Assembly (NCBI GenBank): GCA_016200595.1
Contig: JACQEL010000029.1
Coordinates: 1-10,703, forward strand
Direction: 5' to 3'
DNA length: 10,703 bases
DNA from: Deltaproteobacteria bacterium
GTDB lineage: Bacteria > Desulfobacterota > Binatia > Bin18
Shown here: in pieces, positions 1 to 6,594 of the stretch
How positions within the stretch are numbered: the stretch's first letter is position 1
How the letters are laid out: each line of letters starts with the position of its first letter
Notes under the pieces: generated by a model
What the model saw: only the letters and a program-made list of their open reading frames with translations
What the model was told of the DNA's origin: nothing
Database searches by the model: none
Position numbers and translations under genes: made by a program

Positions 1-2729
1 ATTCTCTTTGAGGCCTGATCGGGATAGCCAAGAGACCAGAGGGCTTGAGAGACAAAGGAGAGACAGCACACCCCTGGATCCTCGCCATACCGAGAGACCA
101 GCGCCTTGTGATATTGGGGGTGGTACACGGCAATGCCTTGCTCCAGGCATGTCCGTGCTTGCGCAAACTCTCCGGCCCAAACGAGGGTAAACCCCAGCTG
201 TCGATAGGCTTCTAGGGAAGAGATGAGTTCCTGCTGGCTCTGAGCTAAGTTGAGGAACTGTCCCCCCAGTTCGCGCGCCAGCTGAAACTTAGCCTGGGTG
301 ACATAACACGCGCTCAGTCCCCACAGAGCAGCGAAGAGCTGAGAAGTCTCACCACTCTGTTGACAAAGTTCTCGGGCTCGGAGGTAGACTCCTTCCACTT
401 CAGAGGCCGCATACCCCTTGGTGGCGATCAATACCGGACCTAAGGCGATTTGGAGCCTGAGTTCTTGCTGAGTGCGTTCGGGAGTGTCGGGCAGGATCTT
501 AAGCAACTCTAAGGCGGTGGTGAAGTGGTTGATCGCTTCCGCATTAGCGGATCGCTGCGTAGCCTGCTGCCCAGCTAGGCCGAGATACTCCACTGCCTTC
601 CGCGTGTTGCCACTGCGGCTGTAATGATGGGCCAGCTCGCTATAGTAGTCTTCTACGTTCGCGCGGTGGAGCGCTTCGAGCGCCTGCGCCGTGCACTCAT
701 GGAGTACTTTGCGGCGTTCCTGTAATAGGGAGTTGTACGCTACTTCCTGGGTCAGCGCATGCTTGAAGATGTACTCCACCTCAGGAAAGGCAGGTTGCTC
801 GTAGAGAAACTCCTTGCTTTGCAGCGACGACAATAGCCGGTACAGCGCCTCTTCGGCCTGGGGGACGACCTCGCGCACGAGGCTCAGGGGAAACTCGCGT
901 CCGATGACCGCCAATTGCTGAAGCAGCTCTTTCTCAGCGGCACCCAACCGGTCTATCCGTGCTGCTATCACGCCTTGGACCGTAGGAGATATTTGCAGGG
1001 CGGTGGGGGTCGTCTCCAGCCGATAGTTGCCGCGTTCGCCGGTCAACACTCGTTCTTCCACCAGTGTCTGCACGACTTCTTCCATGAAGAAGGGCGTCCC
1101 TTCCGTCTTCTCTAAGATGAGTTGCTTCAGAGTGTGGAGGGGTGACCGGCCGGTCGCCTCTACGGTCGTGCCCAACAAAGCATCAAGGAATTCTTCCGCC
1201 TCCGCTTTGCCCAGCGGTGCTAAGCGCAGTTGTGTGTAGTAAGTCTTCTGCCCCCACTCGTGCCGATACTCGGGCCGATAATTCGTGAGCAGCAAGATCT
1301 TGGCACTGGCCACGCTTTCACTTAGCGTATCGAGGAAGCCCTGCGTCTCGGTGTCGATCCAGTGTAGGTCTTCAAAGATGAGCAGCAGGGGTTGGTTGAG
1401 ACTCTCACGCATGAATAACTTCTTGAGGGCCTCGAACGTCCGCCGCCGTCGGATCTGCGCGTCTATTTGCTGGAGATTAGCAAGAGAGTCTTCGACCCCC
1501 AACAACGCAAAAAGATAGGGCAGTATGTCTTCGAGGCTGCGGTCGAGCATGAGCACTTTGCCGCCGACCTTCTCACGCCGGGTCCGTTCATCGTCCTGAG
1601 GTTGGATGCGAAAATAATTCTTGAGCAGTTCGATGAGGGGTAAATACGGAGAGGCTTTGCCGTGGGAGACCGAGAAAGATTCCAGTACGAGGCAACCACT
1701 GAGGAAGAGCAGCTCGAATTCATAAAACAGGCGCGACTTCCCTAGCCCAGGTTCGCCCATCACGCCTACAATTTGCCCATGGCCAGCCTTGACTTGGTCG
1801 AGCGCCCGCCGCAGCTGATCCATTTCACTCTGCCGCCCGATAAAACGGGTCAGCCCCCGGCGGGCCGCCACTTGCAGTTTGGTCCTTAGTGGTCCAGTCC
1901 CCAGCACCTCATAGACCTCCAGCAGCGCATCCACTCCTTTGATTTCCGCGGGGCCTAACCCTTTGAACGCGAAGTAGCCCTCGGTGAGCTTATAGGTGTA
2001 CCCCGTCACCAGAATCGACCCGGGTGTGGCCATCTGTTCCATGCGCGCCGCCAGATTGGTGGAATGACCCACCGGCACATAGTCGGTATGCAGGTCGTCT
2101 TTGCGAATGGACCGCACCACCACTTCTCCGGTATTCACCCCGACCCGCATCGCGAGCGGGGGACCGTGCTTCAGGCGCACCCGATCACTATACCGGCGCA
2201 TTTCTTCTTGCATGCGCAGCGCGGCATAGAGCGCCCGCTGGGGATGGTCTTCATGGGCCAGGGGCGCGCCGAACAAGGCGAAGATGCCATCGCCCAGTGC
2301 TTGAGCGACATAGCCCTCATAGTGATGGACGGCCTCCATCATCAATTGCAACGCGGGGTCGAGAATCGCCCGAGCGTCTTCCGGATCAAGTCCTTCGATT
2401 AAGGCCGTGGAGCCTTTGAGGTCAGCAAAGAGCGCCGTGATGGTCTTGCGCTCCCCGTCGGTTGCCCCACGCGCTTCCAGCGCCGCCTGCTCGGCCAGAA
2501 TACGCTCCGCCAAGTGCTTGGGGGTGTAGATGCGAGGACTCGCAGCAGTGGGAGGAAGTCTCGACGTTGGCGTCTGTCCAGTTAAGGGGGAGGCGCATTC
2601 TGCGCAAAACTTTGCTTGTAGCGGATTCTCGGTCGCGCACTTGGGGCACCGTTTCTTAAACGGCGCCGCACACTCGATACAGAACTTCGCCCCTTCGGGA
2701 CTGTCGGAGCCGCAGCTGGCACAGTTCAT
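1..2729 (-). CDS. Zinc-ribbon / class III adenylate cyclase / AAA ATPase / TPR regulator, partial
   Basis: I checked the frame codon by codon and it is open from the ATG at 2729 to the left edge (909 codons, C-terminus outside the window). Residues 1-50 hold two C-x2-C...C-x2-C zinc ribbons (Cys 3/6/17/20 and 28/31/42/45). About 90-280 is a class III nucleotide cyclase domain: the two metal-binding aspartates are D103 (FADLKGST) and D147 (ALGDGIFALFG), 44 residues apart as usual, and the transition-state pair is N225/R229 (NLAAR). About 300-600 is an AAA-type ATPase with Walker A GEPGLGKS at 325-332 and Walker B ending LLLIFED at D454. From about 600 on it is alpha-helical and TPR-like. Known for the family: cytosolic signalling proteins of 1000-1200 aa making cAMP; what they sense is generally unknown. 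It lies 58 bp downstream of the transposase stop on the same strand; the Shine-Dalgarno is weak (a GAGAG tract). Substrate choice (ATP or GTP) is not proven here. Confidence 0.9.
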   Translation of the reverse strand, partial: MNCASCGSDSPEGAKFCIECAAPFKKRCPKCATENPLQAKFCAECASPLTGQTPTSRLPPTAASPRIYTPKHLAERILAEQAALEARGATDGERKTITALFADLKGSTALIEGLDPEDARAILDPALQLMMEAVHHYEGYVAQALGDGIFALFGAPLAHEDHPQRALYAALRMQEEMRRYSDRVRLKHGPPLAMRVGVNTGEVVVRSIRKDDLHTDYVPVGHSTNLAARMEQMATPGSILVTGYTYKLTEGYFAFKGLGPAEIKGVDALLEVYEVLGTGPLRTKLQVAARRGLTRFIGRQSEMDQLRRALDQVKAGHGQIVGVMGEPGLGKSRLFYEFELLFLSGCLVLESFSVSHGKASPYLPLIELLKNYFRIQPQDDERTRREKVGGKVLMLDRSLEDILPYLFALLGVEDSLANLQQIDAQIRRRRTFEALKKLFMRESLNQPLLLIFEDLHWIDTETQGFLDTLSESVASAKILLLTNYRPEYRHEWGQKTYYTQLRLAPLGKAEAEEFLDALLGTTVEATGRSPLHTLKQLILEKTEGTPFFMEEVVQTLVEERVLTGERGNYRLETTPTALQISPTVQGVIAARIDRLGAAEKELLQQLAVIGREFPLSLVREVVPQAEEALYRLLSSLQSKEFLYEQPAFPEVEYIFKHALTQEVAYNSLLQERRKVLHECTAQALEALHRANVEDYYSELAHHYSRSGNTRKAVEYLGLAGQQATQRSANAEAINHFTTALELLKILPDTPERTQQELRLQIALGPVLIATKGYAASEVEGVYLRARELCQQSGETSQLFAALWGLSACYVTQAKFQLARELGGQFLNLAQSQQELISSLEAYRQLGFTLVWAGEFAQARTCLEQGIAVYHPQYHKALVSRYGEDPGVCCLSFVSQALWSLGYPDQASKR

Positions 2730-2787
2730 ACAGTCTCTCTACTCTTCCCCTGTTCCCGGAGCAAGAAGAACGCCTCATTCCCAATGA

Positions 2788-3978
2788 TCAAGCAGCAATC
2801 TTCTGCTGCTGGCTCGGGCTCCGCTGCACTCCATCGGTATACTGCGCGCCAGCATATACGGCCGGGAGCAGCTCAGCACCCTTGAGCCGCCGAAAGGTCG
2901 ATTCGGCCACTTGCAGGATCTTCCAGATCAGCGCCGTGGCGTTCTCCACTTTCTTGAAGCGTTTGGCCGCCGTGGTGCGGAGCCGCACGGTGGCAAAGGG
3001 CGACTCGACGACGTTCGAGGTCCTGAGGTGTGGCCAGTGCTCACGGGGAAATTGGTAGAACGTCACCAGCCGTTCCCAATCGTCGGTCAGCCGCTCCACG
3101 GCTTTGGGTGCCAACTTCCGATAGCGGGCGGTGAACTCCGCCCGTAGAGCCTCACAGGCCGCTTGGGTCTCGGCATAGGGCATCGTACACAGCAAGGAGC
3201 GGGCCTCGGCCTGCTGTTTCTTGGGCATCGCGTCGAGGACATTGGAAATGCGATGGTTCCAGCACCTCTGCTCCGCCAGGGTGGGATATTGCTCACCCAG
3301 TGCAGCCCACAAGCCCAGATGCCCATCAGCAATCGTGCACCGCCAGGGGTTAAGGCCCCGCTTACGTAGATTACGCAATATCATCCCCCAGGACTCCTTG
3401 GACTCTCGCTGGCCGCTTTCTACCGCTAAGACAACCTTCTGGCCATCGGTCAGCACTCCAATCATTACCAGCAGTGCCGCTTTGGTATCTTCCAGCCCGG
3501 CTTTGACATAGAACCCATCCGCCCAGATATACACCACTTCTAAGTCATCGAGTCGGCGTTGTTTCCAGGTCTCGTATTCTGCCTGCCATTGGGTTTTCAA
3601 CCGCAACAGTGAGGCGGAGGACAACGGCGCACCGTCGCCCAAGAGGCCACGTAACGCGAGCTCAAAATCGCCCAGGGCTAAGCCGTGGAGATAGAGTTGG
3701 GGCAAGAGCTCGCCCACCTCTTTGGTCTGCCGCTTAAACAATGGCAATGCGCGACTCACGAACCGCTCGTTCAAGTCTCGAACACGTGGCCGGCGTATGG
3801 TGATGGTCCCACTCGTTAGCGTGAGGCGTCGGGACTTGCCATACCCGTTGCGATACCCAGGTTCTGCATCGACGGCCTGCCGTCGCGCTGACTTCGTGCG
3901 CCCCAATAACTCCGCGACTTCTTCTTCGAGGAGGGCTTGGATGAAGCGTTGGACATGCTCCCGGACGAACTCTTCCAA
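2788..3978 (-). CDS. IS256-family transposase (DDE, mutator type)
   Basis: Catalyses cut-and-paste or circle-forming transposition of its own element. From the TTG at 3978 the protein has 396 residues, normal for the family. The DDE triad is visible: D154 in WADGFYVK, D218 in IADGHLGLW and E325 in SNVVESPFATVR. The conserved C-x2-H (C239, H242) lies between the second D and the E. The N-terminus (EEFVREHVQRFIQALLEEE) and the GYRNGYGKSRR motif at 41-51 are typical. The coding frame continues upstream without a stop to 4047. No ATG/GTG/TTG precedes 3978, but an ATA at 4030-4032 has an ideal Shine-Dalgarno sequence (AAGGAG, 7-nt spacer). The natural protein therefore probably starts there (ITQKATTPELK..., 414 aa) and the start codon is either mutated or deliberately poor. 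No internal frameshift. Confidence 0.93.
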   Translation of the reverse strand: MEEFVREHVQRFIQALLEEEVAELLGRTKSARRQAVDAEPGYRNGYGKSRRLTLTSGTITIRRPRVRDLNERFVSRALPLFKRQTKEVGELLPQLYLHGLALGDFELALRGLLGDGAPLSSASLLRLKTQWQAEYETWKQRRLDDLEVVYIWADGFYVKAGLEDTKAALLVMIGVLTDGQKVVLAVESGQRESKESWGMILRNLRKRGLNPWRCTIADGHLGLWAALGEQYPTLAEQRCWNHRISNVLDAMPKKQQAEARSLLCTMPYAETQAACEALRAEFTARYRKLAPKAVERLTDDWERLVTFYQFPREHWPHLRTSNVVESPFATVRLRTTAAKRFKKVENATALIWKILQVAESTFRRLKGAELLPAVYAGAQYTDGVQRSPSQQQKIAA

Positions 3979-4029
3979 CCGCTCCCAGGTGCTGCTGGCC
4001 TTCAGCTCGGGTGTGGTGGCCTTTTGCGT

Positions 4030-4046
4030 TATGGCGTCTCTCCTTC
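4030..4046 (-). promoter_or_regulatory. Ribosome-binding site with ATA in the start position
   Basis: On the minus strand GAAGGAG (4046-4040) is followed after seven bases by ATA (4032-4030), in frame with the transposase. Spacing and strength are what a real start would have. The downstream TTG at 3978 has no comparable ribosome-binding site. Seen: the motif and the frame. Inferred: an ATG-to-ATA change, or a natural low-efficiency start limiting transposition. Confidence 0.6.
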
Positions 4047-4076
4047 TCTACCCGGGTCATAGCCCGGTGGGTTAGG

Positions 4077-4268
4077 TCACCCAAGAGGATACGCCGCCTG
4101 GCTCACGTTTCCACACAATTTTAAGTTACCTCCCAGCACGTAATCTGAGGTGTGGCAGATTCCTCCTCGATCCCAGAAACTGACGAGAAAATCGGAGACT
4201 TCCTGGTGTCGCGCTTCTCTTTTGTTCGAGATGGTAATCCATCCCCAGGTATCGACGAAAATCGTCAC
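4077..4268 (-). pseudogene. Truncated VapC-type PIN-domain toxin
   Basis: The GTG start at 4268 overlaps the antitoxin stop (GTGA, 4268-4265), the coupling usual for vapBC pairs. The first 45 residues read as the beginning of a PIN ribonuclease: MTIFVDTWGWITI with the first catalytic aspartate D6, then a helix, then TSDYVL at 40-45. In intact relatives a run such as DET with further acidic residues follows, and the protein is 130-150 aa. Here the sequence changes after about 4134 into 18 unrelated residues and stops at 4077. The later active-site acids and the core strands are missing, so it should have no RNase activity. The break is about 74 bp from the putative right end of the IS256 element, which suggests insertion and adjacent deletion. 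Family assignment rests on the N-terminus and on the antitoxin partner. Confidence 0.72.
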
Positions 4269-4510
4269 GACCGCTTCCCGTACAGCTCCTCGTCGATGTT
4301 ATGAGCAAAGGGCTCAACGTCAGCAATACCAAGCAGCCCACGAAGCGGATTCTTCGCCAAATCACGGTTTTTCCGGGTGGTGGAAGACAACAGTTTTTCA
4401 CTTCTCTTTGTTTTCAGCCTCCCTACCAGACTCAGTATTCTAGGAAGGTCTTCCTCTGGCAGAGTGCCGATCTCCGCAACAAGTTTTCTTCTTAAGGCAT
4501 CCTTTCCCAT
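4265..4510 (-). CDS. VapB-like antitoxin
   Basis: 81-aa protein that would neutralise the PIN toxin encoded immediately downstream and repress its own promoter. The start at 4510 (MGKDALRRK) was chosen over the in-frame GTG at 4531 because GAGGAG stands about six bases before it. The N-terminal half is helical (LVAEIGTLPEEDLPRILSLV), followed by a basic stretch (GRLKTKRSEK) and the C-terminal signature NPLRGLLGIADVEPFAHNID. That NPL...GI-DVEPF...IDEELYG ending is what I associate with antitoxins of PIN toxins in cyanobacteria and deltaproteobacteria. The reading frame is intact although its toxin is broken, so this is now an orphan antitoxin. A strong sigma70-like promoter lies 47 bp upstream. 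Confidence 0.7.
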   Translation of the reverse strand: MGKDALRRKLVAEIGTLPEEDLPRILSLVGRLKTKRSEKLLSSTTRKNRDLAKNPLRGLLGIADVEPFAHNIDEELYGKRS

Positions 4511-4556
4511 CGTAGCTCCTCTGTCAGTCACCTATTCATCCCTTCATTGTTTCCAG

Positions 4557-4585
4557 ATCATAAGAAGATCGTATCTCTTGGTCAA
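4557..4585 (-). promoter_or_regulatory. Sigma70-like promoter for vapB
   Basis: On the minus strand TTGACC (4585-4580), a 17-bp spacer and TATGAT (4562-4557) match the consensus at five of six bases in each box. The -10 box is 46 bp before the vapB start. A GATC...GATC repeat around the -10 (CGATCTTCTTATGATC) could be part of an operator, but this is weak. All genes from vapB through the transposase to the cyclase run in this direction, so read-through is possible. Confidence 0.6.
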
Positions 4586-4603
4586 GGAAAAAATCATGTT
4601 TGC

Positions 4604-4632
4604 TTGACTCCACTTTCCATCCAAGAGACAAT
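4604..4632 (+). promoter_or_regulatory. Sigma70-like promoter for the decarboxylase gene
   Basis: TTGACT (4604-4609), exactly 17 bp, then GACAAT (4627-4632): five and four of six consensus bases. Transcription would start near 4639, leaving a leader of about 33 nt before the ATG at 4672. It is arranged back to back with the vapB promoter, with 18 bp between the two -35 boxes. Confidence 0.45.
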
Positions 4633-4671
4633 TCCAAGAACCTACTCTCTACCGCAAAGGAGGACACCTCG

Positions 4672-5682
4672 ATGGGATTCGTCAAGACTCGCGAAGAAGT
4701 TGCTCGCCTGCAGGCGACTCTGGGAGAGCCACATTTTTTCAGCGCCCAGATGCTGACCATTCAGTACCTCACTACGCCTGAGATCATCCGTCACGTCCTC
4801 CCGCCAGGGTTGCAACCGACTGACCAACCTTTGGTCACCGCAATGGTTGGCCGCTGGGGACGGAGCAACTGCGTTCATGCCTTCGAAGGCGGCGCTCTCT
4901 ACGTGCAGGCGAAACACAAAAATTACGTAGGTGACTACTGCTTAGCGATGCCGATGTCCTCGGATGCCGCGATCGTCTTCGGGCGCGAACTGTTCGGCGA
5001 ACCGAAGAAACAGGCGACAACGACTCTCGTGCGCAATGGGAACACCATCGAGGGACGTTGTGTGCGCTACGGTCAGCCGATCATTAGTATCGCAGCCTCA
5101 ATGGAACGGAAGGAAAACCTCACTGAGAGTGGCTTCGTGAATTTCCACTACAAGTTCCTGCCAAAGTCCGACGGTCAGGGACTGGAGTGGGACCCCGTGC
5201 TGGTCATGGCGACGTTCAAGACTAAGGTTACGCTCGCGGAGAAAGGCAGCGGGAAGCTGGCTTTGGGCAACACTATCCACGATCCTCTTGGTGAGATCGA
5301 GATCGTGCGCTTGCTGGATGCTTCCTATACCGAAGGTGACATCTATAGCCGTTGCCAGACTCTCGCAACCATCAACGCGGCAGAGTTCATGCCTTATGCC
5401 TATGGCAAAATCGACGACTGGACGGCGCTCAATAATGAAGCTGAGATGGCAAGATCGATGACTGGACGGCGCTCGATAATGAGGCTGAAGAACCGTGGGG
5501 AACGGTCCGCGTCGCGTAACGCGACGCGAAACGAAACGGAGAATCGGAGAATCGGGGAAGTAGAAAAGGCTGGCTTGAACCCGGCGAAATTCGACGCTGG
5601 AATTGGTTGTACTTCCTCCAGCCTACGAGATTGCGCCGTCATCTGCAGAACAGCGGACAGTCAACCGATGAGCATGATATGA
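4672..5682 (+). CDS. Acetoacetate decarboxylase family protein with frameshifted C-terminus
   Basis: The start at 4672 is fixed by AAAGGAGGA seven bases upstream. The protein matches the acetoacetate decarboxylase (ADC) family. In FGRELFGEPKKQATTTL, K112 aligns with the Schiff-base lysine (K115) of clostridial ADC and K113 with its neighbour K116. Family members decarboxylate beta-keto acids or are divergent lyases/aldolases; the substrate here cannot be told. Residues 1-258 read normally. A 44-bp tandem duplication (5402-5489) then shifts the frame, and translation runs on through 78 residues of low-complexity, Arg-rich sequence to the TGA at 5680. In the +1 frame the second copy encodes IDDWTALDNEAEEPWG... 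and stops at 5519; removing one copy gives a 267-aa protein, normal for ADC. The active-site region is upstream of the damage, so activity might survive. Confidence 0.85.
   Translation: MGFVKTREEVARLQATLGEPHFFSAQMLTIQYLTTPEIIRHVLPPGLQPTDQPLVTAMVGRWGRSNCVHAFEGGALYVQAKHKNYVGDYCLAMPMSSDAAIVFGRELFGEPKKQATTTLVRNGNTIEGRCVRYGQPIISIAASMERKENLTESGFVNFHYKFLPKSDGQGLEWDPVLVMATFKTKVTLAEKGSGKLALGNTIHDPLGEIEIVRLLDASYTEGDIYSRCQTLATINAAEFMPYAYGKIDDWTALNNEAEMARSMTGRRSIMRLKNRGERSASRNATRNETENRRIGEVEKAGLNPAKFDAGIGCTSSSLRDCAVICRTADSQPMSMI
5402..5489 (+). repeat. 44-bp imperfect tandem duplication inside the decarboxylase gene
   Basis: Copy 1 is 5402-5445 and copy 2 is 5446-5489, both beginning ATGGCAA and ending GCTGAG or GCTGAA. 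They are identical at 39 of 44 positions. All five differences are transitions. Read in the decarboxylase frame, four are synonymous (AAA/AAG, GAC/GAT, GAA/GAG, GAG/GAA) and one changes Asn to Asp. Because 44 is not a multiple of three the duplication causes the frameshift. Confidence 0.95.
5508..5528. repeat. Palindrome over the ancestral decarboxylase stop codon
   Basis: Two perfect 10-bp arms, CGCGTCGCGT and ACGCGACGCG, around a single central A. The TAA that would end the unshifted decarboxylase (5517-5519) lies at its centre. As RNA it could fold into a 9-bp GC-rich stem with a UAA loop. No T-run follows on either strand, so an intrinsic terminator is unlikely; mRNA 3'-end protection or a protein-binding site are alternatives. 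Confidence 0.75.
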
Positions 5683-6326
5683 CACAACCGCCTGTCAGGT
5701 TAAAATACGTTGAATCCGACAACTTTTCACCCGGTGGTGGCGTCACTGGCGTGAACAATACCAAGATCACCGCCAAAGTGAAGAACCTCGCCTTCGCAAA
5801 GGACGTCGCGCTTCATTATGCCCAGTCCGATGGCACGTGGACTGAGAAGGCGCTGCGCTGGCAGAAGAATTTTGGCGCTTACGATGTCTTCGCCTTAAGC
5901 GACAACACCTTCGTCATGACTCAATTTGTCATCCGTTACTCGGTTGAGGGTCAGACGTTTTGGGACAACAACGATGAAGCGAATTACCACATTGACGAGA
6001 TCCGACCCAATACGGTGGGTGGCAACGTGATACTGAACAAGGCAACCGCTCGCCGCGGAACTCAAGCCGGGGGTGGTTTCGTCGTCACCACTTCGTGGGT
6101 GGAGGGAGAGATCTTCGTCAAGAACCTCTCTGCCAATAAGCGAGTGGGTCTACGGTTGTCACCGGACGGCTGGTTCAAGACTCCGGAATTGAATCTCGAC
6201 GAGAGCAGGCCTGATTTCATATTTGCCGTCTTCTATAACAACCTCGATACCGGCGAGTGGTTTTGGGACAGCAACTTTGGTCAGGACTATACGCTGAGCA
6301 AAACTGACTTCGCGACAGACGAGTGA
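5679..6326 (+). CDS. Tandem CBM21-like carbohydrate-binding protein
   Basis: 215-aa protein with two beta-sandwich domains and nothing else. Domain 1 (about 6-105) shows the hallmarks of CBM21, the starch/glycogen-binding family also found in eukaryotic PP1 regulatory subunits: VKNLAFAKDVALHY at 34-47 and FVIRYSVEGQTFWDNN with NY at 83-103. Domain 2 (about 112-207) is a more divergent copy: GEIFVKNLSANKRVGLRL, a DGW, and GEWFWDSNFGQDY near 192-204. No signal peptide or membrane segment, so it is predicted cytoplasmic or part of a complex. The ATG at 5679 starts exactly where domain 1 begins, but no good Shine-Dalgarno precedes it; an in-frame TTG at 5607 is the alternative. It sits 159 bp after the ancestral decarboxylase stop and 142 bp before a GMC N-terminal stub on the same strand. 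Family is well supported; ligand is inference. Confidence 0.82.
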   Translation: MTQPPVRLKYVESDNFSPGGGVTGVNNTKITAKVKNLAFAKDVALHYAQSDGTWTEKALRWQKNFGAYDVFALSDNTFVMTQFVIRYSVEGQTFWDNNDEANYHIDEIRPNTVGGNVILNKATARRGTQAGGGFVVTTSWVEGEIFVKNLSANKRVGLRLSPDGWFKTPELNLDESRPDFIFAVFYNNLDTGEWFWDSNFGQDYTLSKTDFATDE

Positions 6327-6468
6327 TCCAAGGATTGCAATGCCGACGCACGGCCGTTCCTGGAGGGTTACTCGCGGGCTGGAGGAGCGGTCGATGCCGA
6401 TCCGATCGACATCCCGTGACGCGGCGGCGAGCGTCGCACCGCGGGCATTTCTCTGAAAGGAGTCGCAC

Positions 6469-6594
6469 ATGGCAAAGACCACGGAGAGCACTTCGTTTAC
6501 GAAGGACGTTCAGGGGCGATATCTCTGCAACGATATCAATGAAGTCAATGCCTGGAAGGTGGCGGGCGGGCGGCCTGTCATAGTGTCAGATTAA
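6469..6594 (+). pseudogene. N-terminal stub of a GMC-type oxidoreductase
   Basis: AAAGGAG six bases upstream of the ATG gives a proper translation start. The 41-aa product begins MAKTTESTSFTKDVQGRYLC. It matches the start of the large oxidoreductase encoded at 9907 (MPLTTEYTTFTRDVLGRYIS) at 13 of the first 22 residues. That leader is followed in the intact protein by the FAD-binding Rossmann strand; here the reading stops five codons after AGGRP, exactly where the flavin fold would begin. The sequence then enters an unrelated 52-bp inverted-repeat segment that supplies the stop. Seen: the similarity and the break. Inferred: a second GMC gene of the same subfamily, once downstream of the CBM21 gene, lost all but its first 36 codons by insertion or deletion. 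A functional micropeptide cannot be excluded but is unlikely. Confidence 0.75.

Larger units (their letters stand above)
2751..4059 (-). mobile_element. IS256-family insertion sequence
   Basis: The element is defined by the full-length IS256-type transposase inside it. The ends are tentative. The + strand at 2751-2774 (TGTTCCCGGAGCAAGAAG, then AACGCC) resembles the reverse complement of 4033-4059 (TGACCCGGGTAGAGAAGG, then AGAGACGCC), which would be gapped imperfect terminal inverted repeats of about 25 bp. No 8-9 bp target duplication could be recognised, so the borders may be off by tens of bases or the element may have lost an end through a later deletion. On the left it sits directly in front of the cyclase gene; on the right it sits close to the point where the VapC toxin loses its reading frame. 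Confidence 0.6.

Noticed and set aside
915..2787. Several plus-strand frames of 65-131 codons over the cyclase gene, and minus-strand frames in other phases.
   Set aside because: The minus-strand phase starting at 2729 is open for 909 codons with zinc-ribbon, cyclase and Walker motifs; the others are antisense or out-of-frame shadows.
3722..4084. Frames on both strands across the start of the transposase (about 116 codons each).
   Set aside because: Arg/His/Pro-rich composition typical of shadow frames; they overlap the DDE transposase and IS end.
5575..5603. TTGAAC-17-TGGAAT as a promoter for the CBM21 gene.
   Set aside because: Only four of six matches in each box; expected by chance in this length of sequence.
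6323..6583. 86-codon plus-strand frame between the CBM21 gene and the GMC stub.
   Set aside because: Extremely Arg-rich, overlaps the better supported GMC stub, which has its own ribosome-binding site.
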